Assembly (NCBI RefSeq): GCF_024199795.1 | Contig: NZ_JANADK010000001.1 | Location: 7,130,001-7,194,000, forward strand | Direction of reading: 5' to 3' | DNA from: Bradyrhizobium sp. CCGB01 | Lineage (GTDB): Bacteria; Pseudomonadota; Alphaproteobacteria; Rhizobiales; Xanthobacteraceae | DNA length: 64,000 bases | Shown here: positions 8,105 through 16,730 of the stretch, piece after piece | Layout: each line of letters opens with the position of its first letter | Numbering within the stretch: position 1 is the stretch's first letter | Notes under the pieces: model-generated | What the model saw: only the letters and a program-made list of their open reading frames with translations | What the model was told of the DNA's origin: nothing | Databases searched by the model: none | Translations under genes and position numbers: made by a program

Positions 8105-9100
8105 TCAGGTTGGGCTCAATGGGATCAACGTCATTTCCTCAGGATAATAGCGGAAGCCATCGCCCTGCTTCGCCACGTGGCCGATCCCCGGCCAAGCGAA
8201 ATGATAGGCGAGCAGGCGCGTCCGGCCCTCCGCCAGCATGTTGAGCACACGCACCCGGCTCTTCGCCGACTGTTTGGCGTCGGTATCGTACATGAACTCG
8301 GTCAGGGGTTTCTCCAGAAGCAGGACCGGGTGGTGAGCGAGGTCGCCGATGTAGCACAGCGAGTCCTTGCCGGAATTGATCATGAAGACCGTGTGACCAA
8401 CCGTGTGGCCCGGCGCCAAGATCGCATGAACACCGGGCAGGATTTCCTCGCCGTCCTTGATGAAATGCATCCGGTCCTTGTTCGGCTGCAGATTCTTGCG
8501 CGCCGTATCGAGAAAGACCTTGAACTCCGACGGCACCTTGGTCTCGTCAGTCCAGAAATCGTAGTCCGGCTGCGTGATGAAATATTCGGCGTTCGGGAAG
8601 TGACGCGATCCGTCGTCCGCCATGCAGCCGCCGCAATGGTCGATGTGCGCGTGCGTCATCACCACCGCGTCGACGTCTTTCGGATCGATTCCCGCCAGCT
8701 TGAGGCTGCTCATCAGCCGGCCAGTCGTCGGACCGAATAGCGTCAGGCTTCCCATCCCAGTATCGAACACGATGAGCTTGTCACCGGTATTGACCACCAG
8801 CGCGTTCTGCTGGAGCACCGCGTTGCTGAGCGGCAGGAAGTTGTCGGTAAGCTGCTTGTCCATCTCGGCAGCGCTAAGACCATTGAAGTTCTTGTGGGGG
8901 TCGCCGAGGGGCAGCGGCCCGTCGGTCACGATCGTTGCTTCAAAATCGCCGATCTTGAAGCGATAGAACGGGGCAACCTGGGTGCCGAGCTTCGGGGCCT
9001 TGGCGAATGCTGGGCTGAGCGAGCCGAGAGCGCCCATCGTTCCAACTGCAGAGGCTCCGATCAGCAAGTTACGGCGTGATACCGCATCGTATCTGGCCAT
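8105..9100 (-). CDS. Tat-exported metallo-beta-lactamase-fold hydrolase
   Basis: 331 residues from the ATG at 9100, which has GGAGG about 8 bases upstream. The N-terminus has a twin-arginine signal (SRRNLLIGASAVGTMGAL) cleaved after AFA. The metal-binding motif THAHIDHCGG lies near residue 165, followed by further His/Asp ligands (APGHTVGH, IGDLAHH) of a dinuclear zinc site. Members of this fold include lactonases and methyl parathion hydrolase-like enzymes; the substrate cannot be told from sequence. It acts in the periplasm and stands alone. Confidence 0.85.
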   Translation of the reverse strand: MARYDAVSRRNLLIGASAVGTMGALGSLSPAFAKAPKLGTQVAPFYRFKIGDFEATIVTDGPLPLGDPHKNFNGLSAAEMDKQLTDNFLPLSNAVLQQNALVVNTGDKLIVFDTGMGSLTLFGPTTGRLMSSLKLAGIDPKDVDAVVMTHAHIDHCGGCMADDGSRHFPNAEYFITQPDYDFWTDETKVPSEFKVFLDTARKNLQPNKDRMHFIKDGEEILPGVHAILAPGHTVGHTVFMINSGKDSLCYIGDLAHHPVLLLEKPLTEFMYDTDAKQSAKSRVRVLNMLAEGRTRLLAYHFAWPGIGHVAKQGDGFRYYPEEMTLIPLSPT

Positions 9101-9348
9101 GTGCTTCCTCCTTTTCGTCGCATCATTGGCGCTTATGCGCGAGCGAACGTTACCGCAGCCTGGGCCGCGCTTCGAGCAGAAAGTCGCAAAATCCGGATTG
9201 AGGTCCGGTCGCCCCGAGCATGCTGCCGATGCCTGTCGTCGCAAAAGCCGTTCCGAAGGGAGAAGTGCCTCGACCTATTCATGAACGGATTGCAGTGGGC
9301 TTGTGATCGACTACAACGACCTTTCGTGCCCCAAAGGTCATCCTCCAA

Positions 9349-9516
9349 AAGCGGCTGAAGCCCTTGATCCGGAAGACGCAGCTCTACGCGAAACGGATCG
9401 CCCACAAGGGCATCTGGGTCGAGCCGAAGCTGCTCGCCGAGGTCGAGTATCGCGCCAAGTCGGCTGAGGGCAAGGTGCGACATCCCTTTTTCAAGGGCCT
9501 CCGAGAGGACCTATGA
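9349..9516 (+). pseudogene. ATP-dependent DNA ligase, C-terminal fragment
   Basis: One frame reads RLKPLIRKTQLYAKRIAHKG, then VEPKLLAEVEYRAKSAEGKV and ends KGLREDL with TGA at 9514-9516. It is nearly identical to the end of the OB domain of the intact ligase at 38781. Nothing of the adenylation domain is present. With the N-terminal fragment at 5221 it could be the two ends of one ligase locus split by inserted DNA. Confidence 0.75.
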
Positions 9517-9618
9517 CGGCCCATAGGGACGCGGAATTCCAAGCTCTCAGCGCGCGCGGTCCGCCTTCTCGCAAGGACGATCTCCGAAATGCATCTGCCG
9601 GCTCGCCAGGTCCGTTGG

Positions 9619-9768
9619 TCAGCGACCGGTGAATCCGCCGTCCACCGGCAGGACGACGCCGATCACGCAACTAGCGGCCGGGCTGCAAAGCCAGGGTGCC
9701 GCGGCGGCGACCTCCGGGCGGCCCAGCCGTCCGATCGACTGCTCCTTCATGATCTCGGCCATCGCCTC
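9619..9768 (-). pseudogene. Short-chain dehydrogenase, C-terminal fragment
   Basis: The leftward frame reads MAEIMKEQSIGRLGRPEV, then a short helix and VIGVVLPVDGGFTGR with a stop at 9619. R-x-G-x-P-E followed by G-x-x-L-x-V-D-G-G is the standard end of short-chain dehydrogenases. The Rossmann N-terminus and catalytic Tyr-x-x-x-Lys are missing. Confidence 0.6.
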
Positions 9769-9830
9769 GGACTAACCGTGCGGCATTTCCGCTGCCCATA
9801 TGCCTGCATCGACCATCCTCCTTGCGATAA

Positions 9831-9855
9831 GGAACCAGGCACGCGCCGGTCCGTT
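9831..9855 (+). promoter_or_regulatory. EcfG-type promoter of cysteine hydrolase copy 1
   Basis: GGAAC, 16 bases, CGTT, an exact consensus match ending 24 bases before the ATG at 9880. The second cassette has the equivalent site at 55906. Confidence 0.75.
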
Positions 9856-9879
9856 AGAAGCGGCTGTCGAGGAAGAGCA

Positions 9880-10512
9880 ATGTCCAAAGACGACCAGCTC
9901 CGCTACGGGGCGCCCGGCGAAAGCGCCGTCCATCACTGCGTCGACATGCAACGCATGTTCGCGGAGAACACCGACTGGAAGATGCCGTGGCTGCCGCGGG
10001 TCCTTCCCAACGTCGCCGCCATCGCCTCAGCGCACGCCGAACGAACCATTTTCACCCGCTTCATCCCTGCGCGGACAGCCGGGCAGGCCGGCGGCATGTG
10101 GCGGCGCTACTACGAACGCTGGAGCTCGATGACGATGGAGCGGATAGGCCCGGAGATGATCGAGCTGGTGCCGGAGCTTGCCCGCTTCGTGCCGCCCGCG
10201 CGCACGTTCGACAAGCACGTCTACTCGCCGTGGATAGGGACCGATCTCCACGCGCAACTGCGCGGCGCAGGCGTGGACACTCTCATCGTCACGGGGGGCG
10301 AGACCGATGTCTGCGTGCTCGCAACCGTCCTTGGCGCGGTGGACTGGGGTTTTCGCGTCATCCTCGCCACCGACGCGGTCTGCGGCTCCGCCGACGAGAC
10401 GCACGATTCCACGATGAACATCTACCTGAACCGGTTCGGCCAGCAGGTCGAATGCGTCGCGACCGAAACTCTCCTCGCCGCGTGGCCTGGAACGGCGAGG
10501 CGTTGGTCGTGA
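9880..10512 (+). CDS. Isochorismatase-family cysteine hydrolase, copy 1
   Basis: 210 residues. Start chosen at 9880 (GAGGAAGAG just upstream) because the promoter lies directly before it. Catalytic positions of the family are visible: Asp in CVDMQRMF, Lys in TFDKHVYSPW, Cys in GGETDVCVLAT. The family hydrolyses isochorismate, nicotinamide or carbamoyl amides; the substrate here is unknown. It is about 80% identical by eye to the copy at 55957. Its stop overlaps the GTG of a truncated partner gene, as in the other cassette. Probably cytoplasmic and stress-induced. Confidence 0.85.
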   Translation: MSKDDQLRYGAPGESAVHHCVDMQRMFAENTDWKMPWLPRVLPNVAAIASAHAERTIFTRFIPARTAGQAGGMWRRYYERWSSMTMERIGPEMIELVPELARFVPPARTFDKHVYSPWIGTDLHAQLRGAGVDTLIVTGGETDVCVLATVLGAVDWGFRVILATDAVCGSADETHDSTMNIYLNRFGQQVECVATETLLAAWPGTARRWS

Positions 10513-10638
10513 GCATGGCATACCGCGTTCAAAACCTGCTGCCCAAAGAGACCGGAGCGCGCCCTGCGGGAGAGGCTCCAGAAGGAGCTGGACCAGGAAG
10601 AAATCGTCATCCGCGCCCAGGAAATCATCCCGCTTTGA
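10509..10638 (+). pseudogene. Partner gene of the cysteine hydrolase, internally deleted
   Basis: Starts GTGA-overlapped with the hydrolase, reads about a dozen residues (QNLLPKETGA), then moves to another frame giving LRERLQKELDQEEIVIRAQE and a stop at 10638. Compared with the intact 104-residue partner at 56592, roughly 60 codons in the middle are missing. Confidence 0.7.
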
Positions 10639-10646
10639 GGGCGCGA

Positions 10647-10671
10647 GGAACGGTCGCAGGCGCCGATCGTT
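10647..10671 (+). promoter_or_regulatory. EcfG-type promoter of DUF892 gene 1
   Basis: GGAAC, 16 bases, CGTT, an exact consensus match ending 29 bases before the ATG at 10701. Confidence 0.75.
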
Positions 10672-10700
10672 TGCTGTCCAAACCCAACCCGGAGGACACC

Positions 10701-11204
10701 ATGGGATTCTTTACCAAGGACATCAAGTCACTGAACGACCTCTTCGTGCACACGCTGCGAGACATCTACTACGCCGAGCAGCAGATCGCGAAGAACCTCC
10801 CGGACATGATCGACAAGGCGAGCGACCAGACGCTGAAGAACGGCTTCGAGACCCATCTCTCGGAAACCAAGGACCAGATCACGCGGCTCGAGAAGGTATT
10901 CCAGATGCACGGCGTCGAGGCGAAGGGCGTCGACTGCCCGGCGATCGACGGCATCCTGAAGGAAGCGAGCGAAGTCGCGGGCGACGTGGACGACAAACAG
11001 GTCCTCGACGCCGCCCTCATCGCCGCCGCCCAGGCCGTGGAGCACTACGAAATCACGCGCTACGGCACCCTGATCGCCTGGGCGAAGAAGCTCGGCCGGG
11101 ACGATTGCGCCTCCGTCCTGCAGCAGAACCTCGACGAGGAGAAGGCGACGGACCAGAAGCTCAACAAGCTCGCGCTGAGTGACGTGAACCAGAAGGCTGC
11201 CTGA
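10701..11204 (+). CDS. DUF892 (YciE/YciF-like) ferritin-like protein
   Basis: 167 residues, GGAGG 8 bases before the ATG. The four-helix layout of DUF892 is clear: LNDLFVHTLRDIYYAEQQIAKNL (helix 1), an ETHLSETKDQITRLEKVF helix, the conserved CPAIDGILKEA segment, and AVEHYEITRYGTLIAWA. Glu and His residues in helices 1, 2 and 4 form the di-metal site known from YciF. Family members are linked to stress, but a biochemical role is not established. Own stress-type promoter upstream, hairpin downstream. A paralogue lies 750 bp downstream. Confidence 0.9.
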   Translation: MGFFTKDIKSLNDLFVHTLRDIYYAEQQIAKNLPDMIDKASDQTLKNGFETHLSETKDQITRLEKVFQMHGVEAKGVDCPAIDGILKEASEVAGDVDDKQVLDAALIAAAQAVEHYEITRYGTLIAWAKKLGRDDCASVLQQNLDEEKATDQKLNKLALSDVNQKAA

Positions 11205-11250
11205 GGCCTTCGCTCGCGCTACGTCGCGGACAACTCATTCGATCGAACGC

Positions 11251-11274
11251 CCCGCGCATTCGCGGGCCCGTTTT
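11251..11274 (+). terminator. Rho-independent terminator after DUF892 gene 1
   Basis: Six-bp stem CCCGCG / CGCGGG with a CATT loop, then CCCG and four T. Modest, but well placed 47 bases after the stop codon. Confidence 0.5.
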
Positions 11275-11380
11275 CACTTCCGCAGGCGCGGGCGCGATTA
11301 TCCCATGTGAATCGCGGACCGACCCACGGCTTCGGTGGTTCGAGATCGATTAGGCTTGTCAGATTCTTCGGGTGTTGCCG

Positions 11381-11715
11381 GTGCGTATCCTCGTCGTTGA
11401 AGACGATCCCCTCATCGGCGAGTTCGTCGTCGAGTCCTTTGCGAGGAAGGCTTTGACGTGATCCATGCGGCGAACGGCGAGCAGGCGCTGTCCTGGTGCG
11501 GGCGCCAAGCTGCGGATGTGCTGGTCACGGACATAAAGCTGCCTGGCGGAATCGACCGCTGGGAGATCGCCGAGCGCCGCCGCGAGCAGCATCCTGGTCT
11601 GCCCGTCATCTATACGACGGGCTTTTCGCCCGTCACGCCCCGCCCGGTCCCCGGCAGCCTCACGCTGCAGAAGCCGTACCATCCGGAGCAGATCGTGGAA
11701 GCCCTAGCGAGGTGA
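11381..11715 (+). pseudogene. Frameshifted single-domain response regulator
   Basis: From the GTG at 11381: VRILVVEDDPLIGEFVVES (acidic pocket EDD), then a shift near 11440. The second frame continues EEGFDVIHAANGEQAL, VLVTDIKLPGG (phospho-acceptor Asp) and LQKPYHPEQIVEAL (conserved Lys). All receiver-domain residues are present across the two frames, so one or two small indels broke a receiver-only CheY-like protein. No output domain is encoded. Confidence 0.65.
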
Positions 11716-11880
11716 CGACCGGACGGACGCCGCCCAAGGCCTAGCTCTTGCGATTGGTGAAGCTGGCGTCGCCGGGTTCGGCGCCGATGGTCAGAACGCG
11801 GAGGAACCGAACGGGGTCTCACTTTCATGAGTGCTGCCGAGGGCGCCCTTGCGGGCCGCGGTCGCCGATTGTCGCGGACG

Positions 11881-11905
11881 GGAACCGCGAAACGGCGCGC
11901 GCGTT
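11881..11905 (+). promoter_or_regulatory. EcfG-type promoter of DUF892 gene 2
   Basis: GGAAC, 16 bases, CGTT, an exact consensus match ending 42 bases before the ATG at 11948. Confidence 0.7.
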
Positions 11906-11947
11906 CCATTGCCATCATTGCGAGAGGAAAAGTCGATTATCAAAACC

Positions 11948-12433
11948 ATGGACGACCTGCTGACCCACGGTCTGCAGGACATCTACTACGCCGAACAGCA
12001 GATCGTCAAAGCGCTGCCGAAGATGATCGACAAGGCTACCAACCGCGACCTCGTCACCGGCCTGAAGAACCATCTCGAGGAGACCAACAAGCAGGTGGGA
12101 CGACTCGAAAAGGCCTTCGCCAAGCTCGGCAAGGAGCCCAGCGGCACCAAGTGCCCCGCCATCGACGGGATCATCAGTGAGGCCGACGAGACGGCCGGCG
12201 AGATCGAGGACAAGGCCGTTCTGGACGCAGCCATTGTCGCCAACGCGCAGGCCGTCGAGCACTACGAAATGTGCCGCTACGGCACGCTGATTGCCTGGGC
12301 CGAAGAGCTCGGCCACGACGAGATCGTGCGCTTCCTCACCACCAATCTGAACGAGGAAAAGGCGGCGAACACCAAGCTCAACACGGTCGCTCTGCGCAAG
12401 GGCGTCAACGCGAGAGCCTTCACCGCGGCCTGA
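11948..12433 (+). CDS. DUF892 (YciE/YciF-like) ferritin-like protein, paralogue
   Basis: 161 residues: MDDLLTHGLQDIYYAEQQIV, then NHLEETNKQVGRLEKAF, CPAIDGIISEADETAGE and AVEHYEMCRYGTLIAWAEEL. Same domain order and metal-ligand pattern as the gene at 10701, with about 55% identity by eye. The frame is open upstream to 11831, but that part overlaps the promoter, so the ATG at 11948 is preferred. The two genes have separate stress promoters and a broken response regulator between them. Confidence 0.88.
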   Translation: MDDLLTHGLQDIYYAEQQIVKALPKMIDKATNRDLVTGLKNHLEETNKQVGRLEKAFAKLGKEPSGTKCPAIDGIISEADETAGEIEDKAVLDAAIVANAQAVEHYEMCRYGTLIAWAEELGHDEIVRFLTTNLNEEKAANTKLNTVALRKGVNARAFTAA

Positions 12434-12447
12434 CGATTAGACCAGCA

Positions 12448-12936
12448 TCAGAAGGGTCGGCTACGCGGCATGGCGGGCCGGCCCTTCTCGCGAGCAGCCG
12501 CCCGTCGGTCCGACCTCATCTTGCGTCGCACGTGCCAGCTCGCGACCGAGACCGCCAACCAGGCCAGCGAGGCGCCGACGAAAGCGCCGGCAATACTCCG
12601 TTCGACCAAGAGCCAGAACACCACAGCGAACGCGAACATGCTCACCGACCCCAAGGCGGCGCCGGCGGAATCGAGCGCGGCCGCCATCTGTCCCCGTCGC
12701 TCCCCGGAAAGGCCGGCTTCGCGCTTGCGACGGATTTCATGCTTTTCGATCAAGGTGGCGCTGGCGCAGAAGATTGCCGGCAGCGCGAGCAAGAGACCGC
12801 CGATCGAAGCGCCGTATCGGCTGCTGATGAGGCCCGTGAAAACCGTCGCGGCGCCGCCGAGCGCGAAACGAATGACGTACTCATACCAGCGTCCCTCCCG
12901 CAGTGACGAGGGCGAGACGCGGATGGGCGTGGTCAT
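12448..12936 (-). CDS. DUF3147-like inner membrane protein
   Basis: 162 residues with four hydrophobic segments. YEYVIRFALGGAATVFTGL near the start and the following LLLALPAIFCASATLIEKHE pattern match small DUF3147-type membrane proteins. The C-terminal 40 residues are basic and cytoplasmic. Its ATG overlaps the stop of the upstream DUF3147-like gene (ATGA). Last gene of the leftward PAP2 operon. Confidence 0.7.
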   Translation of the reverse strand: MTTPIRVSPSSLREGRWYEYVIRFALGGAATVFTGLISSRYGASIGGLLLALPAIFCASATLIEKHEIRRKREAGLSGERRGQMAAALDSAGAALGSVSMFAFAVVFWLLVERSIAGAFVGASLAWLAVSVASWHVRRKMRSDRRAAAREKGRPAMPRSRPF

Positions 12937-13280
12937 GTTTGACCTCCGGCTACGACCCACAAGCCGAAGGCCGCGGCGAGCCAGACAACGATCGACATCA
13001 GGCTCGCGGGCAGCGCCCTCACCCGCGCTCGAACGAGAAGCTGCCAGACAACCACGCTGTAGACGGCGAGCGCGACGGCGCCAGCCGTCATCGATCCCGT
13101 CTGGACGGCGGCATAGCCGGCGCCGTGCTGATAGATCGCGATCCCGAGCGTTGCGAGGGCAACGGATGGCGCGGCCCCGAACAAGCCGGCAAAGCTCTTC
13201 GGCCTCAGGACGTCGCCCAGCATCGCGAAGGCGGAGACGACCGCGCCGCCGATCAGAAAGCGGAGCACGTACTCGCTCAC
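12933..13280 (-). CDS. DUF3147-like inner membrane protein
   Basis: 115 residues from the GTG at 13280 (GGAGG upstream, overlapping the stop of the cupin gene). It begins VSEYVLRFLIGGAVVSAFAML, similar to the start of its downstream neighbour, followed by three more hydrophobic helices. The two proteins probably form a membrane pair. Function unknown. Confidence 0.68.
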   Translation of the reverse strand: MSEYVLRFLIGGAVVSAFAMLGDVLRPKSFAGLFGAAPSVALATLGIAIYQHGAGYAAVQTGSMTAGAVALAVYSVVVWQLLVRARVRALPASLMSIVVWLAAAFGLWVVAGGQT

Positions 13281-13882
13281 TTCGGCCTCCTCCAAAGCTT
13301 CGCAAGCGGCCCGGCGGCGCCATATACCGGATCCTTGCGTGGGACCGGCACCTTCGAAATTGTCTTCAACGCGCGCGGACGGTCCTCGACCGCCGTACAT
13401 TCATCGTAAGTCCCCGTTGCCGGATAGGCGCCCACGACGAGAAAATCGTCCTCTGCCGACAAGCACTGGTGGCCGGTCCCCGCCGGCAGGATAGCGACAT
13501 CGCCGGCTTTCAGAGTGTAGATCCGACCCTTGTTGCCGCCGAAACGTACCCGCCCCTTGCCACGCGCGATGCCGAGCACCTCGTGAATCCGGGAGTGATA
13601 GTGCACATAGTCATAGATACCGTCGCGCCAGCTATCGGCCCCGCCGTTCGCCTCGAAGAGATCTTCCATCACCGCAGCGGGGTCATTCTTCCCGTCAAGG
13701 TCGATCGCCTTTCGGTAGATGATCAGCGGCCATCTGGGATGATTGGGAATAAGACCGTCGTCCTTGAAGCGAACGGTCTCAGGCTTCCGCTCCCGCACAA
13801 GATCGGGGGCTCCTTTTTTTCCGGGACGGCGCAGGCCAGTCGCGCGCTCTGCATACTCCTTCAGGTCCTCAAGTATCGGCAT
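13277..13882 (-). CDS. Cupin-fold protein (YjlB-like)
   Basis: 201 residues from the ATG at 13882. The second half has a cupin barrel: WRDGIYDYVHYHSRIHEVLGIARG carries the metal-binding His/His/Glu of motif 1, and DVAILPAGTGHQCLSAEDDF carries motif 2 with the last His. YjlB-like cupins are uncharacterised. It overlaps the PAP2 gene by 14 bases and the next gene by 4, so the four genes are one operon. Confidence 0.75.
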   Translation of the reverse strand: MPILEDLKEYAERATGLRRPGKKGAPDLVRERKPETVRFKDDGLIPNHPRWPLIIYRKAIDLDGKNDPAAVMEDLFEANGGADSWRDGIYDYVHYHSRIHEVLGIARGKGRVRFGGNKGRIYTLKAGDVAILPAGTGHQCLSAEDDFLVVGAYPATGTYDECTAVEDRPRALKTISKVPVPRKDPVYGAAGPLAKLWRRPK

Positions 13883-14453
13883 GGCCGTTCTCCATCGATT
13901 CGTCGGCGGCATATCCGGTCCAGAGGCGAAGGATTCGCTCCAGCACGGCGCCGAACACGAATCCGGTTACGACGTCGCTTGCCCAGTGCGCCAGCACAGC
14001 TACGCGCGTGAGCGACAGGCCGATGGCGAGCGCGCGGATCGCCCGGCGAGTTCCAGGCGGCAAAGGTCCGACCGCGGACGCCAGCGCACCCATATGCTGC
14101 GCGTGCCCGGAGGGGAACGCGTTCTTGCGCTTCCCGGAGAACGAGATGCCGTGGACATGTCCGAGCACCGTTCTACGATCGGGGCGGGTCTGGTCGAACA
14201 GAGACTTCATGCCGTGGGGCAGAAGCGAAGCGGCGACGGTGACCAGTAAAGCGTGGTTGCCCGCCCGGCGTAGCGCCTCGCCTTGCGTCCGGGTCGCGAG
14301 CCAGCCCGCCGCTGCGAGCGCCAGCAGAATCTTCTCATCGGCTCCCCACGTAAGCCCACGTGCAATGATCTCCGCTCGATGATTGGTGCTGCGAGCCACC
14401 GTGCGGGCAATCCGCACGTCTGCTTTCGAGGGCTTGACGGTCGCAAGAGCCAT
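13869..14453 (-). CDS. PAP2-family membrane phosphatase
   Basis: 194 residues. The three signature motifs of the PAP2/acid phosphatase superfamily are present: KSLFDQTRPDR (K-x6-R-P), PSGHAQHM (P-S-G-H) and TRVAVLAHWASDVVTG (x-R-x5-H-x3-D). Hydrophobic helices flank them. Such enzymes dephosphorylate lipid phosphates such as phosphatidate or undecaprenyl-PP at the outer face of the inner membrane. First gene of the leftward operon; no stress-type promoter was found in front of it. Confidence 0.85.
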   Translation of the reverse strand: MALATVKPSKADVRIARTVARSTNHRAEIIARGLTWGADEKILLALAAAGWLATRTQGEALRRAGNHALLVTVAASLLPHGMKSLFDQTRPDRRTVLGHVHGISFSGKRKNAFPSGHAQHMGALASAVGPLPPGTRRAIRALAIGLSLTRVAVLAHWASDVVTGFVFGAVLERILRLWTGYAADESMENGHADT

Positions 14454-14561
14454 TGCTTCGTCCGGTTGATCTACCGGAGTTTAACGCTGGAGACAGTTCC
14501 CGGTTCGCTTCGGAGCAACCATACTTTCAAGCCGTTGTTGAAAAAACGAATTGGCGGTCCG

Positions 14562-14715
14562 ATGAAGAAGCGGATGGCGCGAAAATCCTTGCTGACATTG
14601 GCCGCCATGCTGGCGCTGGCTGTTCCTGATCGGAGGACAAGATTCCGGTGCGGTGCATGCGGATTCCGGCGCCATTACGGAGAGCGCCGCGGCGGCGGCC
14701 GGCGCCAGGGTCTAG
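14562..14715 (+). pseudogene. Frameshifted small exported protein
   Basis: MKKRMARKSLLTLAAMLALAV is a clear signal peptide. Right after it the sense shifts frame: LIGGQDSGAVHADSGAITES, an Ala run, and a stop at 14715. One indel near 14627 separates a signal peptide from a short mature part. Confidence 0.5.
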
Positions 14716-14761
14716 CCGACCGATCCTCCGCTAAAGGTCGAACCCAAGTAATCCAGAACCC

Positions 14762-15044
14762 TTGTTCTCGTTCGCTCCCTACATCGGTCGCCGCGCTCCT
14801 CGCCTCGCTCTCCTACCTGACGCAGGTCCGGAAGGCATGGCCGCGCGGATCCACCGGCGACCTATCGCTCGGCATGCTGTCTGCGCTCACGGTGGGACTT
14901 GGGCTCTGGGTCATCTATGGAGCTATCGAGGGCGACTGGGTCATCGTGCTGGCCAATATCGCCGGCGCGACGCTGTCGGGCGTCGTCCTGGGCTGCAAAG
15001 TTCGGGATATGCTGGCCCAAAGCAGACCCTCCGCAGGAGGTTAG
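14762..15044 (+). pseudogene. Frameshifted SemiSWEET sugar transporter
   Basis: The first residues (from a TTG at 14762: FSFAPYIG) continue after a shift near 14790 into SVAALLASLSYLTQVRKAWP, then LGMLSALTVGLGLWVIYGAI and VIVLANIAGATLSGVVLGCK, ending at 15044. The three-helix SemiSWEET layout with LTQV in the PQ-loop position is unmistakable. With the shift, the N-terminus of helix 1 is lost unless translation starts elsewhere. Confidence 0.6.
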
Positions 15045-15095
15045 GCCACCAGGAACTCCTCCCGACTTTCAGCGATTTCTGATCCGAAGGAACGC

Positions 15096-15500
15096 TTGAG
15101 CACAGGTCGTAAAGCGGATCGCCGCAGTGACGGATGGAATCTCGCGACAGCGCTGGGACTGCTGGCCGTGGCGTTTCTGTGGGATCGCATCGCGCCGCCC
15201 GAAAAAGCGCCTAGAACGAAGGATGACGCTGCCTTCTCCACGAAGGAAGATAACGATCGGCATGCCTCGCCGGCCGAGCTTGCGACGGAGTCCGAGGCCG
15301 CGGACGCCACGCCACGTCGCCCGCGGAATTCCCGCGCGGGGATGAAAGGACATTCTCTGGCGGTCTACGGCAACATCGGCGAGCCCCGCGTTCTCGCGCT
15401 CGCCGCCGGCATGACCTACTACAGCCTTCTGGCGATCTTCCCCGCCATCGCCCCGCGCGTTGCAATCTACGGCATCTTCTCCGATCCCGGCAGCATCGCA
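15096..15500 (+). pseudogene. YihY/BrkB membrane protein, N-terminal fragment
   Basis: Reads GWNLATALGLLAVAFLWDRI and later VLALAAGMTYYSLLAIFPAI then VAIYGIFSDPGSI. This is homologous to the first ~130 residues of the complete YihY protein at 21657. After about 15500 the similarity ends and the frame runs on in unrelated sequence to 15692. The remaining transmembrane helices are missing. Confidence 0.7.
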
Positions 15501-15709
15501 ACTCGCCCGGCTTTGGCGTGGACCCTACACTACCTCTGTCGCGGCCAAGCAACGGCCACCGCGCCGCGAGTTCCACGGCTTGCCTGTCACCCGCGAGGCC
15601 GTGAAGCAAGCATTGGCCCAATCCCGCGCGCCGTATCGAGAACGACTCCCGTCGACCTTCTGCGGAGAGATCCGCACGGCAGCCGTCCTTAAAGGTCCGT
15701 AGGACGCGA

Positions 15710-15734
15710 GGAACGATCAAATACTGCGCGAGTT
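15710..15734 (+). promoter_or_regulatory. EcfG-type promoter of the DUF3618 operon
   Basis: GGAAC, 17 bases, GTT (AGTT), ending 36 bases before the ATG at 15771, followed by AGGAGGG as ribosome-binding site. Confidence 0.6.
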
Positions 15735-15770
15735 CGTCATTAAATCAAAGAATCAAAGGAGGGTGTCGCG

Positions 15771-16718
15771 ATGACGCGATCCGTGGAGGAGTTGAGACGT
15801 GAGTCCGAGCGCAGCCGCGCAGAGTTGGCGGCGACGGTGGGGCGATTGAGGGAGCAGATATCGGGCACCGCCGACGACATTCGCCAAAAAGTCTCGCCGC
15901 AGCACATCAAATCCGAAGTCACCGAATACATCGACCAAAAGACCCAGAGTTGGATCGACGGGCTCAAGCAACAGATCATGGACAACCCGATGCGCGCTGT
16001 GGCCGCGGGGGCCGCAGTCGGTGTCCCGCTGCTCCGCTTGATGCGAGGTACGCCGCTGCCGCTTCTCATGATTGGAGCCGGGCTGGCCCTGACGTCGAAG
16101 ACAGTACGGGACCGCGCTGCAGAGGTCACCGGTCCGGTCATGGATAAAGCGGAGCGCATGCTTGGGGACGTAACGGAGGGCGCCCGAGCGATGCAGGGTG
16201 ACGCCAGTGAGACGCTCTCCGCCGCCCAAAATCGAGCCGCGGGGCTGGCAGGTGACGCGCAGGGCAAGGCCGCTGGTCTCGCCTCTGATCTGCGGCAGGC
16301 TGCAGGTTTCGCAAGCGAAAAGTTCAAGAGCGGCATGGACGCAGCCCAGGATGCCGCTGCGAACGCACCTGACCAGGCCCGACAGACCATCGGCGACAAT
16401 GCCGCGCTGATCGGAGGCTTGGGCATCGCGATCGGCGCCATCCTTGCTGCCGCTCTTCCCGAGACCAAGACTGAAGCCGAGGTGATGGGCCGGGCGAGTG
16501 ACGGAGTGAAGCAGGCTGCGGCCGCCGCCGCGCAATCTGGATTCGAGGCGGCGAAAGAGGCGACCACATCCGCGGCAGATGCGGCGACGCAAAAAGTCGC
16601 CGAGGCCGATCTGGGCAGCCACACTAGCCGTATGACGCAAAACATGGCCGACACATTGAAAGAGGCTGCCGACGACGTGGTCAAAGCCGCCTTTAGTCCC
16701 TCTCAAACCAACACTTAA
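15771..16718 (+). CDS. DUF3618 domain protein
   Basis: 315 residues. The N-terminus MTRSVEELRRESERSRAEL through QISGTADDIRQKVSP is the DUF3618 signature, a coiled-coil stretch. Two hydrophobic segments follow (about residues 76-88 and 100-110) and another near residue 217 (LIGGLGIAIGAILAAAL). The rest is Ala-rich amphipathic helix. Probably bound to the inner membrane with long helical arms. First of four closely packed genes. Function unknown. Confidence 0.8.
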   Translation: MTRSVEELRRESERSRAELAATVGRLREQISGTADDIRQKVSPQHIKSEVTEYIDQKTQSWIDGLKQQIMDNPMRAVAAGAAVGVPLLRLMRGTPLPLLMIGAGLALTSKTVRDRAAEVTGPVMDKAERMLGDVTEGARAMQGDASETLSAAQNRAAGLAGDAQGKAAGLASDLRQAAGFASEKFKSGMDAAQDAAANAPDQARQTIGDNAALIGGLGIAIGAILAAALPETKTEAEVMGRASDGVKQAAAAAAQSGFEAAKEATTSAADAATQKVAEADLGSHTSRMTQNMADTLKEAADDVVKAAFSPSQTNT

Positions 16719-16730
16719 AGGATCACCATC

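Noticed and set aside
12470..14011. Long rightward open frame of 513 codons
   Set aside because: It is antisense to the overlapping PAP2/cupin/DUF3147 operon and Arg-rich, a typical shadow frame in GC-rich DNA.
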